Shown here: positions 56,897 through 63,979 of the stretch, piece by piece
Layout of the letters: every line of letters begins with the position of its first letter
Position numbering within the stretch: position 1 is the first letter of the stretch
NCBI GenBank assembly: GCA_002382975.1
Contig: DFTB01000017.1
Span: 217,749-281,748, forward strand
Direction: 5' to 3'
From: Fibrobacter sp. UBA4223
Lineage (GTDB): Bacteria > Fibrobacterota > Fibrobacteria > Fibrobacterales > Fibrobacteraceae
Length of the DNA: 64,000 nucleotides
The notes under the pieces: model-generated
What the model was told of the DNA's origin: nothing
Database searches by the model: none
Seen by the model: only the letters and a program-made list of their open reading frames with translations
Translations under genes and position numbers: made by a program

Positions 56897-58079
56897 TGCC
56901 CTCAAGCGGTTCTTCATGGTGGCCGTTGCGGAATGGAAACTGTTCTATACCGACGCGGCGGCGGTGCTTTTGCTGGTGGTGGCTGGCGTGCTCTATGCGT
57001 TCTATTACCCCATGCCCTACAAGTACCAGACCGTTTCCAAGATTCCCGTAGCCGTCGTGGATATGGACCACAGCAAGCTTTCTCGCGAACTCGTCCAGAT
57101 GGCAGACGCTTCTCAGCAGGTGAGCGTGCGGCAAACCTTCGGCCAAATTCACGATGCCGAAGAATCCATGGCGAGCGAAGAGATATACGGCTTTATGGTC
57201 ATTCCCAAGGGGATGGAAGCGAATTTGCAGAAGGGCGAGAATGTGGTGGTCAACGTGTTTACCCATGGCGCCTACGTGATGCTCCACGGAAACATCTCTA
57301 CGGCTTTTTCCACCTGTGCCTTGACCCTCGGGGCAACAACCAAGGTCAAGCGAATCGCCCTTTCCAAGAAGGTTCCCGCCGCACAGGCCATGGCTATGCG
57401 TGACCCGATTCCCCTGGGCATTCAGACCATGTACAACAATACGGGTAGCTATTCCAACTACGTTGTCCCTAGCGTGCTGGTGCTGATATTGCAGCAGACC
57501 TTGGTGATTGGCCTTTGCCTGCTTGGAGGCGCCCGCGCCCACCGCAAGTTCCGCAAGTTGCAACGCAATACCGCTCATGAAAATGAAGGCTTGTTCTATC
57601 GGTACTTTGGTCGCTCCTTCGCTTACTTTGTTCACTATTGCAGCTTCATTCTGTTTTATCATTTCGTGATCTACGATGTCTTTGACTTTCCCCGTCGTGG
57701 CGAATTCTTGCCCATGGCGGTATTTACCTTTATTTTTCTGCTTGCGGTCATCAATTTCGGCATGGTGGTGTCCCAGGTGTTTTTGCGTCGCGAAACCAGC
57801 GTGCAGCTGTTCCTGTACATGTCCATTCCGCTCCTGTTCTTGTCCAATTTCAGTTGGCCTGTTGAATTGGCCCCGATCTGGATGAAAGGACTTTCCAACT
57901 TTTTCCCCTCGACTTTTGCCATTCCGGCGTGGCTTGCCATTGAACAGCGGGGTGCAGGCGTTAGCGATGCCGCTACCTACCTCTTGCCTCTGGCGACCCA
58001 GGCGGTATTCTACATGGTTTTAGGCCTGACGCTTACCCACCTGCGGGACGGCTCCAGGCTCAAGACCGGAGATATGTAG
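56889..58079 (+). CDS. ABC-2 type permease (YhhJ/YbhS-like), second
   Basis: 396 residues with the same plan as its neighbour: N-terminal helix (AAAVLLLVVAGVLYAFYYPMPYKYQ), periplasmic domain (VAVVDMDHSKLSRELVQMADASQ, GFMVIPKGMEANLQKGENVVVNVF), then about six helices (NYVVPSVLVLILQQTLVIGLCLLGG to AVFYMVLGLTLTHL). The pair would form a heterodimeric inner-membrane part for the HlyD-TolC conduit. The stop codon TAG is the first part of a heptanucleotide array. The ATPase is missing from the operon. Confidence 0.88.
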   Translation: MIDALKRFFMVAVAEWKLFYTDAAAVLLLVVAGVLYAFYYPMPYKYQTVSKIPVAVVDMDHSKLSRELVQMADASQQVSVRQTFGQIHDAEESMASEEIYGFMVIPKGMEANLQKGENVVVNVFTHGAYVMLHGNISTAFSTCALTLGATTKVKRIALSKKVPAAQAMAMRDPIPLGIQTMYNNTGSYSNYVVPSVLVLILQQTLVIGLCLLGGARAHRKFRKLQRNTAHENEGLFYRYFGRSFAYFVHYCSFILFYHFVIYDVFDFPRRGEFLPMAVFTFIFLLAVINFGMVVSQVFLRRETSVQLFLYMSIPLLFLSNFSWPVELAPIWMKGLSNFFPSTFAIPAWLAIEQRGAGVSDAATYLLPLATQAVFYMVLGLTLTHLRDGSRLKTGDM

Positions 58080-58372
58080 GGGTTAGGATTTAGGGACTAG
58101 GATCTAGGGGCCACTGGTCTCAAGAGGTAAAGAGGTCAGTAAACAGTGGTTAGGACTGCAGGTCTCAAGAGGTGTCAACCTCGTGCCTCGAACCTCGAAC
58201 CTCATACCCTTAACACCTACGTCTAGCGGATCCCCGACCAAGTCGGGGATGACAACGTTTAAGGCCCACATCCCGAACCTCGCAACTCACAACTCACAAC
58301 TCATAACTCACCACTCACAACTCACCACTCACCACTCACCACTCACCACTCACCACTCACAACTCACAACTA
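58079..58372. repeat. Three heptanucleotide arrays and a palindrome
   Basis: 58079-58111: GGGGTTA, GGATTTA, GGGACTA, GGATCTA units, starting in the permease stop codon. 58112-58175: a less regular stretch with CAAGAGGT twice. 58176-58210: CCTCGTG, CCTCGAA, CCTCGAA, CCTCATA. 58228-58252: GGATCCCCGACCAAGTCGGGGATGAC palindrome. 58276-58371: about thirteen CACAACT and CACCACT units. It fills the 324-base gap before the protease gene. Confidence 0.9.
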
Positions 58373-58403
58373 TTTTGTATATTATTCCCCAGGAGATCCG
58401 CTT

Positions 58404-59117
58404 ATGATGTTCGATCCTTTGTACATGTCCATATTGCTTGTGACCCTGGTGCTTTCGGGTGCCGTTTCCATGCTGGTCAAGAGCCGCTTTGCGGCGGGCC
58501 AGAAAGTCCGCATTACGAGCGGGCTTACCGGTGCTGATGTGGCCAAGGCCATCCTCATGGATGCGGGCATTACCGATGTGAAGGTCCTGGTGCATCAGGG
58601 GTTTTTGTCGGACCATTACAACCCCCTGAACAAGACCCTGAACCTGTCCAAGGAAGTCTATTACGGCCAGAACGCTAGCGCCGCAGGTGTTGCTGCCCAC
58701 GAGGTGGGCCACGCCATCCAGCATGCCCAGGGGTATTTCCCCCTGTGGCTTCGTTCCTTTATTGTCCCTGCGGCAAATATCGGCTCCAATCTAGGGCCCT
58801 GGCTTGTGATTCTCGGAATTATCTTGATGAGCGCCGGTAGGGCACTGGGGTATTCTCTGGCCATTGTGGGTGTGCTGCTTTTTGCCATTGCGACGTTCTT
58901 TACCTTGGTGACGGTCCCTGTGGAATTTGACGCCTCTTCCCGCGCCAAGAAGTCCCTTGCCCGCATGGACATCGTGGCCCAGGGTCGGGAATACAACACC
59001 GTCTCCGGTGTGCTCTTTGCGGCGGGGCTTACCTATGTGGCTGCCGCCGTTTCCTCCATTTTGCAACTGCTCTACTGGGCGTACCGCGCAGGCCTTATCG
59101 GCGGGCGCAGGGATTAG
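58404..59117 (+). CDS. YugP-type membrane zinc metallopeptidase
   Basis: 237 residues. N-terminal helix (LYMSILLVTLVLSGAVSML), AHEVGHAIQH with zinc-binding His99, Glu100 and His103, then two helical hairpins (LGPWLVILGIILMSAG, LAIVGVLLFAIATFFTLVTVPVEFDASSRAKKSL) and a final helix. VPVEFDASSRAKK is the conserved second block of the family. The role is not well known; membrane-protein turnover is likely. CAGGAG precedes the start by seven bases. A small zinc-ribbon gene follows after eight bases. Confidence 0.92.
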   Translation: MMFDPLYMSILLVTLVLSGAVSMLVKSRFAAGQKVRITSGLTGADVAKAILMDAGITDVKVLVHQGFLSDHYNPLNKTLNLSKEVYYGQNASAAGVAAHEVGHAIQHAQGYFPLWLRSFIVPAANIGSNLGPWLVILGIILMSAGRALGYSLAIVGVLLFAIATFFTLVTVPVEFDASSRAKKSLARMDIVAQGREYNTVSGVLFAAGLTYVAAAVSSILQLLYWAYRAGLIGGRRD

Positions 59118-59125
59118 GAGACTCT

Positions 59126-59410
59126 ATGGCCGTGAGAACGCTGACTGTCGAATGCCCCATGTGCAAGGGCGAAATCGTGGTGGACGCCGATACCGGCGAG
59201 GTCCTTTCCCACAAGGAATTCAAGAAGGAACTCAAGTCCTTCGACGATTTCTTGAAAGAACAGAAGTCCCGCAGTTCCGAATTGGACGCCAAGTTCGCCG
59301 CCGCCAAGGAAGCCCAGAAAAGCCGTGCAGAACTTCTGGAAAAGAAATTCGAGGCCGCCAAGCAAAATAAGGACCTCAAGAACCCGCCTCCCAGCATCAA
59401 CTGGGATTGA
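59126..59410 (+). CDS. Small zinc-ribbon/coiled-coil protein, unknown
   Basis: 94 residues. TVECPMCKGEIVVDADTGEVL is a half zinc ribbon like the C-terminal part of many transcription-associated proteins, followed by a charged coiled coil (KEFKKELKSFDDFLKEQKSRSSELDAKFAAAKEAQKSRAELLEKKFEAAK) and PPSINWD at the end. Homologous short ORFs are common next to peptidases in this phylum by my impression, but I cannot name a family. Co-transcribed with the YugP gene. GGAG sits ten bases before the ATG. Confidence 0.8.
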   Translation: MAVRTLTVECPMCKGEIVVDADTGEVLSHKEFKKELKSFDDFLKEQKSRSSELDAKFAAAKEAQKSRAELLEKKFEAAKQNKDLKNPPPSINWD

Positions 59411-59414
59411 TTGC

Positions 59415-59422
59415 TAAATTTG
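59415..59422 (+). promoter_or_regulatory. TAAATTTG box before the alpha/beta hydrolase gene
   Basis: TAAATTTG matches TAnnTTTG and lies six bases before the ATG at 59429, just after the previous stop. No Shine-Dalgarno site. Internal promoter or chance. Confidence 0.35.
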
Positions 59423-59428
59423 TCTGCA

Positions 59429-59974
59429 ATGCATTACCTGATTGTCCCCGGATACAGCAACTCCGGACCTACCCATTGGCAAACCTACTGGACAAAGAGC
59501 CTGCCCGACGCAAGCCGTGTCTATCAGCACAGTTGGGACCATCCCTTAAAGGCGGATTGGGTGTCAACCCTTGACGAAACCGTGGCTGGCCTGAAAATGG
59601 ATACCATTCTTGTGTCCCACAGCCTGGGGGTGGTCACTACGGTTCACTGGCTTTTGGAAAAGTCGGCAAAAGGCGGAGTCCCCGGCAACGTCAAGGCGGT
59701 TTTTCTTGTGGCGCCAGCCGATGTGGATAAGCTTGACCTCGCAAAAGATTTTGCGCCTGTACCCCTGCAAAAATTGCCCGTGCCCAGTTGCGTTGTGGCC
59801 AGCGAAAACGACATCTACGTGTCCATAGAACGGGCCCGCCAGTTTGCGGATGCCTGGGGCTCTATGTTCGTGGATGTGGGATGCCTCGGGCATATCAACG
59901 CCGACTCCAACCTGGGCGAATGGGAACAGGGCCGCAAGTTGCTGGCCGAATTCGAAAAGACGCTAGGGCTGTAG
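59429..59974 (+). CDS. RBBP9/YdeN family alpha/beta hydrolase
   Basis: 181 residues. YLIVPGYSNSGPTHWQTYW at the N-terminus is the family signature; nucleophile Ser65 in VSHSLGVV, aspartate in VASENDIYV and histidine in GCLGHINADSNLGEW complete the triad. GHINADSNLG is diagnostic for this family of serine hydrolases. Cytosolic. The natural substrate is unknown. A TTG six codons upstream is in frame, but the ATG matches the family N-terminus. Confidence 0.92.
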   Translation: MHYLIVPGYSNSGPTHWQTYWTKSLPDASRVYQHSWDHPLKADWVSTLDETVAGLKMDTILVSHSLGVVTTVHWLLEKSAKGGVPGNVKAVFLVAPADVDKLDLAKDFAPVPLQKLPVPSCVVASENDIYVSIERARQFADAWGSMFVDVGCLGHINADSNLGEWEQGRKLLAEFEKTLGL

Positions 59975-60440
59975 GGCCCTTTCTTGACATTCCCGCTGTC
60001 ATTCTGGAGCGCAGCGATAGAATCACGGGGATTTCCTTGGACGTTTCCCGCACTATTCGTGCGGGTCGGGCTATATTTTAGGGGCTTCCGCCATCGCTAC
60101 GCTCGTCGCCAGCCTCCTAAAACGGCACCACAGTGCCGCCCCAAGGGGTCACTATCCCTAACGCAGATAAAGGAGAAAATAGCTTTTTTGAGAAAAAAAT
60201 TGAAATCAATAGAAAAAGGGTTCTTTTGATTGTAAAAATGTCGCAATGATGGAGAGACTTACAGTGTGAGTGTCGGCTTTATTCGCGAATGGTTGAAAAT
60301 ATGGCAGTTTTTCAAGTCCAAGATAAAAGTGAAGTTTAGAACTATGTCGTTATGAAGTTACTTAAAAGTTGCAAATTGGCGAGAAACAAACGGGAACGGA
60401 TTTTAGAATTCAAAATTTGTTTTTGAATTTGTAATGACTT
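59975..60440. other. Non-coding stretch with repeats then unique AT-rich DNA
   Basis: 59988-60030 holds GTCATTCTGGAGCGCAGCGATAGAATCACGG, a palindrome-family relative also seen near 25010. 60075-60160 holds CCGCCATCGCTACGCTCGTCGCCAGCC and CGGCACCACAGTGCCGCCCCAAGGGG, with GGCAC-CACA-GTGCC as hairpin. 60180-60440 is unique, AT-rich, without a credible frame. Confidence 0.5.
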
Positions 60441-60494
60441 GTCAATACATTTTCGTTAAAATTTATTGACTTGTAATGCAAAATTGTGTATATT
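60441..60494 (+). promoter_or_regulatory. Sigma-70 promoter and operator of the antitoxin gene
   Basis: TTGACT (60466-60471), 17-base spacer, TATATT (60489-60494) is a near-consensus promoter. GTCAATA at 60441-60447 and TATTGAC at 60464-60470 are a perfect inverted repeat, the right arm overlapping the -35 box. That suits autorepression by the RelB/DinJ ribbon-helix-helix protein. Confidence 0.65.
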
Positions 60495-60516
60495 TACGGA
60501 AAAAAGGAGCTTAACT

Positions 60517-60780
60517 ATGGCTACGCTGCAAATGAGGGTCGATGATGACCTGAAAAAAAAGTCGGACGACTTGTTCCAGTCTCTAGGCATGGATACCTCT
60601 ACGGCTATCCGTATTTTCTTGACTTTTGCCATCGAACATAACGGTATTCCTTTTGATGTTCGCCATGCCCCCGAAGACTTGTCTTTGGAAAAGGCTATTG
60701 AAGATACCCGTAGTCGCAAAAATCTCCATGGCCCTTATGCCACTGTGGCAGATGCTGTTGCCTCTATGCTGGAGGAATAG
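60517..60780 (+). CDS. RelB/DinJ family antitoxin
   Basis: 87 residues. TLQMRVDDDLKKKSDDLFQSLGMDTSTAIRIFLTFAIEHNGIPFDV is the ribbon-helix-helix DNA-binding part of this family; the C-terminal half binds and neutralises a YafQ/RelE-type RNase. AAAAGGAGC precedes the ATG. The gene has its own promoter with an operator-like inverted repeat. The toxin gene expected next is present only as a C-terminal fragment, so this is an orphan antitoxin. Confidence 0.9.
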   Translation: MATLQMRVDDDLKKKSDDLFQSLGMDTSTAIRIFLTFAIEHNGIPFDVRHAPEDLSLEKAIEDTRSRKNLHGPYATVADAVASMLEE

Positions 60781-60789
60781 CCTTTGTAA

Positions 60790-60954
60790 CCACTTCCGCC
60801 TAACAATCGAGATCGTCAGCTAGTTGGGACTCTGTCCGATTTTAGGGAATGCCATATTGAACCGGATTGGCTTTTGATGTATCAGATATTCAACGATGAA
60901 TTGATTCTTTCGGCGACTGCGACTGGTTCGCATTCGGATTTGTTCGGGAAATAG
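60790..60954 (+). pseudogene. YafQ-type mRNA interferase toxin, C-terminal remnant
   Basis: The frame from 60790 reads PLPPNNRDRQLVGTLSDFREC then HIEPDWLLMYQIFNDELIL and ends TGSHSDLFGK before TAG. These are the second half of a YafQ toxin, including the RECHIEPDW core, the LLMY strand and the GSHSDLF end with the catalytic-type histidine. A stop (TAA at 60787) lies directly upstream in frame and no start or N-terminal half exists, so the first half was deleted between the antitoxin stop and this point. It cannot make an active toxin. Confidence 0.88.
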
Positions 60955-60960
60955 GTTGAC

Positions 60961-60996
60961 AAAAAAGAGGTGTTCTAAGAACACCTCTTAAAATTT
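60961..60996 (-). terminator. Terminator of valS
   Basis: AAGAGGTGTTCT and AGAACACCTCTT form a near-perfect palindrome. On the minus strand it is followed by TTTTTTGTC. About 70 bases past the valS stop; the gap also holds a TCAGGATGACACAATCCGCATTCGCGG repeat relative. Confidence 0.8.
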
Positions 60997-61063
60997 AGAT
61001 CCTTCGACTACGAGGCTTGCGCCTCTCCGCTCAGGATGACACAATCCGCATTCGCGGCTTGTG

Positions 61064-63811
61064 TCACTTCAGTTCCTTCAGCGCCGCCTCATTCTTCGCG
61101 ATAATGTCTTGCTGCGTAGCGAGCTTGGTGCGTTCGGCGTTCACCACGGCTTCGGGAGCGCCACTGACGAACTTCTGGTTCGAAAGCTTCTTCTCGATGC
61201 TGGCGGCGAATGCCTTGGCCTTCTCGATTTCCTTTTCCAAGCGGGCGATTTCTGCTGCCGGGTCGAGGATACCTTCCAGCGGGATGTAGAGTTCGCCACC
61301 GGGCACCACGGCGCTGGCGCTGAACTTCGGCTTGGCGGCCTTCACGGCGACGCTCAGGTCAGAAAGACCCGAGAGCTCGGTGATGATTGCCATGCAGTCC
61401 TTCACGCTGGCTTCCGTCGCGGCATCGTCCACGCTCACCACGGCGCTGAGCTTGGTAGCGGGGCTCACGTTGTAGCGGCCACGCACGCCACGCACGCTTT
61501 CCACCACGGCAAATGCCTGGTCGAATGCGGCTTCGATCTTTGCGTCGATGAGGGATTCGTCGGCCTTGGGCCATGCGCGGCTGATGACCATTTCGCTGCC
61601 CTGGAACAGGATGCTGTTGAGCTCTTCGGTAATGAACGGCATCACCGGGTGCAACAGGTCAAGCACGTTCTTCAGCACGTAACTGAGGATGGCCATGGCG
61701 TTCTTCTTTTCGGCGGTGAGCGTTTCGCTGTTGATCACGGACTTCTTGATTTCCAAGTAGCTGGAGCAAACGTCGTCCCACACGAAGCGGTACAGGAATC
61801 CGGCGAGTTCGGCGAAGTGGTATTCTTCGAGCATGCGGGTGGCGTCCTTGATGGTCGTCTGCAGGCGGCTAAGAATCCACTTGTCTTCGAGTGCGAACAA
61901 GCTCTTGTCCATCGGGAGCTCGGCGGCAAGCGCACCGGCCTGTTCGAGCTGCGGGTAAAGGAAGCGGCAGGCGTTCCACAGCTTGTTGCTGAAGTTACGG
62001 CCGATTTCGAACTTTTCGCTGGTATTGATTTCGCGGCCATCCGGCTGCTTTTCCTTCTTCACCGGCAGGCGCACGTCCTGGTTGTCGGTGCAAAGGCTTG
62101 CCATCACAAAGCGCAGAGCGTCGGTGCCGTACTTCTCTTCGATATCCATCGGGTCCACGCCGTTGCCCTTGGACTTGCTCATGGTCTGGCCATTGCCGTC
62201 CAAAATCTTCGGGTGGATGTACACCGTGTGGAACGGGACCGTGCCCATGTTTTCCTGGCTAAAGAGCACCATGCGGGCGACCCACAGCGTAATGATGTCG
62301 CGGCTAGTTACGAGCACGCTGGTGGGGTAGTAGCGCTTGAGCGTGTCGGTATTTTCCGGCCAACCCATGGTAGAATGCGGCCACAAACCACTGGAGAACC
62401 ACGTGTCGAGCACGTCTTCTTCCTGCTTGAGTTCGTGACCCGGAACGGCGTCAGACTTCAGGTCTTCTTCCTGGCTGCACACCAGGTAGCCGCCGTTTTC
62501 GGCCTTGTAGAAGTAGATGTCGTCGCGGCCCGCGAATGCGGCCTTCAATTCGTCTTCGCTAGCGTCCGTGTGCCAAATGGGAATGCGGTGGCCCCACCAG
62601 AGCTGACGGCTGATGCACCAGTCGCGCTTTTCGGCGAGCCAGTCCAGATACTTGTTGGCGTAGCGTTCGGGGATAATCTTGATTTCGCCCGACTTCACGG
62701 CGTTCATCGCGTTTTCGGCGAGCACGTCCATCTTCACGAACCACTGGTCGCTGAGGTACGGCTCGATAACAGTCTTGGAACGGTCAGAGTGGCCCACGTC
62801 CATTTCGTGGTCTTCCACCTTGATCAAAAGTCCGAGTTCTTCGAGACCTGCCACAACGGCGTCGCGGGCGGCCTGGCCCTTGAGGCCCTGGAACTTGCCG
62901 GCGTTCTCGTTCAGGCTGCCGTCGTCGTTCATGATGTTGATCATCGGGAGCTTGTGGCGCAGGCCCGTCGCATAGTCGTTCGGGTCGTGAGCCGGAGTCA
63001 CCTTCACGGAACCCGTACCGAAGTCCTTGTCCACGAGGATAGCGTCGGCAATCACCGGGATTTCGCGGTCAACGAAGGGCACCTTGAGCATCTTGCCGAT
63101 GAACTGTGCATAGCGTTCGTCGTTGGGGTGCACGGCGAGGGCGGTATCGCCCATGATGGTTTCCGGACGGGTTGTCGAAACGGGGATAAATCCCGAACCG
63201 TCGGCCAGGGGGTACTTGAACGTCCAGAAGTGGCCCTTCACGTGTTCGTAGTAGATTTCGTCGTCGGCAACGGCGGTCTGGAGCTTGGTATCCCAGTTCA
63301 CCAGGCGCTTGCCGCGGTAAATGAGTCCCTTCTTGAACAGGTTGAAGAAGGCGTGGCGCACGGCCTTCGCGCAGACCGGGTCCAGCGTAAAGCGCTGACG
63401 GCTCCAGTCGCAGCTGACGCCCAGGCTCTTGAGCTGCTTCGTGATACGGGCCTCGTATTCGTCCTTCCACTTCCAGATGCGTTCCACCAGCGCGTCGCGG
63501 CCGATGTCGTGGCGGGTCTTGTGTTCGTCCTGGAAAAGGCGCTTTTCGACGACAGCCTGCGTGGCAATGCCCGCGTGGTCCGTACCCGGAATCCACAGCG
63601 TGTCGCGGCCCGTCTTACGGCGGTAGCGTACCAAAATATCCTGGAGCGTATCGTTGAGCGCGTGTCCCAAATGGAGTGCGCCGGTAACGTTCGGGGGCGG
63701 AATCACGACCGAGAACGGTTCGCCCTTTCCGCTGGGTGCAAAACTGTTATTCTCAGCCCAGGTCTTATGCCATCGGGCTTCCACATCTTTAGAATTGTAA
63801 CGAGTTTCCAT
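61064..63811 (-). CDS. valS: Valyl-tRNA synthetase
   Basis: 915 residues. Class I synthetase with HIGH motif as HLGH (47-50) in PPPNVTGALHLGHALN, a large CP1 editing domain (FIPVSTTRPETIMGDTALAVHP, DFGTGSVKVTPAHDPNDYATG), the KMSKS motif as TMSKS near 540, the anticodon-binding helical domain and the C-terminal coiled coil of ValRS (LEKEIEKAKAFAASIEKKLSNQKFVSGAPEAVVNAERTK). Complete and ordinary. The ATG at 63811 was preferred over a GTG three codons upstream. TATCTTTG lies nine bases before the start. Confidence 0.97.
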   Translation of the reverse strand: METRYNSKDVEARWHKTWAENNSFAPSGKGEPFSVVIPPPNVTGALHLGHALNDTLQDILVRYRRKTGRDTLWIPGTDHAGIATQAVVEKRLFQDEHKTRHDIGRDALVERIWKWKDEYEARITKQLKSLGVSCDWSRQRFTLDPVCAKAVRHAFFNLFKKGLIYRGKRLVNWDTKLQTAVADDEIYYEHVKGHFWTFKYPLADGSGFIPVSTTRPETIMGDTALAVHPNDERYAQFIGKMLKVPFVDREIPVIADAILVDKDFGTGSVKVTPAHDPNDYATGLRHKLPMINIMNDDGSLNENAGKFQGLKGQAARDAVVAGLEELGLLIKVEDHEMDVGHSDRSKTVIEPYLSDQWFVKMDVLAENAMNAVKSGEIKIIPERYANKYLDWLAEKRDWCISRQLWWGHRIPIWHTDASEDELKAAFAGRDDIYFYKAENGGYLVCSQEEDLKSDAVPGHELKQEEDVLDTWFSSGLWPHSTMGWPENTDTLKRYYPTSVLVTSRDIITLWVARMVLFSQENMGTVPFHTVYIHPKILDGNGQTMSKSKGNGVDPMDIEEKYGTDALRFVMASLCTDNQDVRLPVKKEKQPDGREINTSEKFEIGRNFSNKLWNACRFLYPQLEQAGALAAELPMDKSLFALEDKWILSRLQTTIKDATRMLEEYHFAELAGFLYRFVWDDVCSSYLEIKKSVINSETLTAEKKNAMAILSYVLKNVLDLLHPVMPFITEELNSILFQGSEMVISRAWPKADESLIDAKIEAAFDQAFAVVESVRGVRGRYNVSPATKLSAVVSVDDAATEASVKDCMAIITELSGLSDLSVAVKAAKPKFSASAVVPGGELYIPLEGILDPAAEIARLEKEIEKAKAFAASIEKKLSNQKFVSGAPEAVVNAERTKLATQQDIIAKNEAALKELK

Positions 63812-63819
63812 AATGGGCA

Positions 63820-63827
63820 CAAAGATA
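63820..63827 (-). promoter_or_regulatory. TATCTTTG box before valS
   Basis: On the minus strand TATCTTTG fits TAnnTTTG, eight bases before the ATG. The heptanucleotide array begins two bases beyond it. Confidence 0.4.
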
Positions 63828-63828
63828 G

Positions 63829-63863
63829 CTAATAGTTAATAGTTACTAGTTGCTAGTTACTAG
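63829..63863. repeat. Heptanucleotide array (TTACTAG)
   Basis: Exactly five units: CTAATAG, TTAATAG, TTACTAG, TTGCTAG, TTACTAG. Confidence 0.85.
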
Positions 63864-63890
63864 AAATGCTCACGAAAAAGGCGCTTATAT

Positions 63891-63979
63891 GAAAGGGGAA
63901 AGCCTTCCCCTCGCTCCAGCCGAATGTCATCCCCGCGCAGGCGGGGATCTCCTTTCGTCTTTCGCTACCCCTTCTATGA
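63891..63979. repeat. Composite dispersed repeat, copy 3
   Basis: GAAAGGGGAAAGCCTTCCCC, TCGCTCCAGC, GTCATCCCCGCGCAGGCGGGGATC, then TTTCGTCTTTCGCTACCCCTTC. Same block order as at 18893, but it stops at CTACCCCTTC where the next element begins. Confidence 0.65.

Noticed and set aside
60180..60440. Possible small RNA or ORF in the AT-rich stretch
   Set aside because: No frame, no terminator hairpin and no recognised RNA motif.
61061..63832. 923-codon open frame on the plus strand opposite valS
   Set aside because: Fully antisense to a clear valS gene; His/Val/Leu-rich nonsense typical of the opposite strand of biased codons, without any domain.
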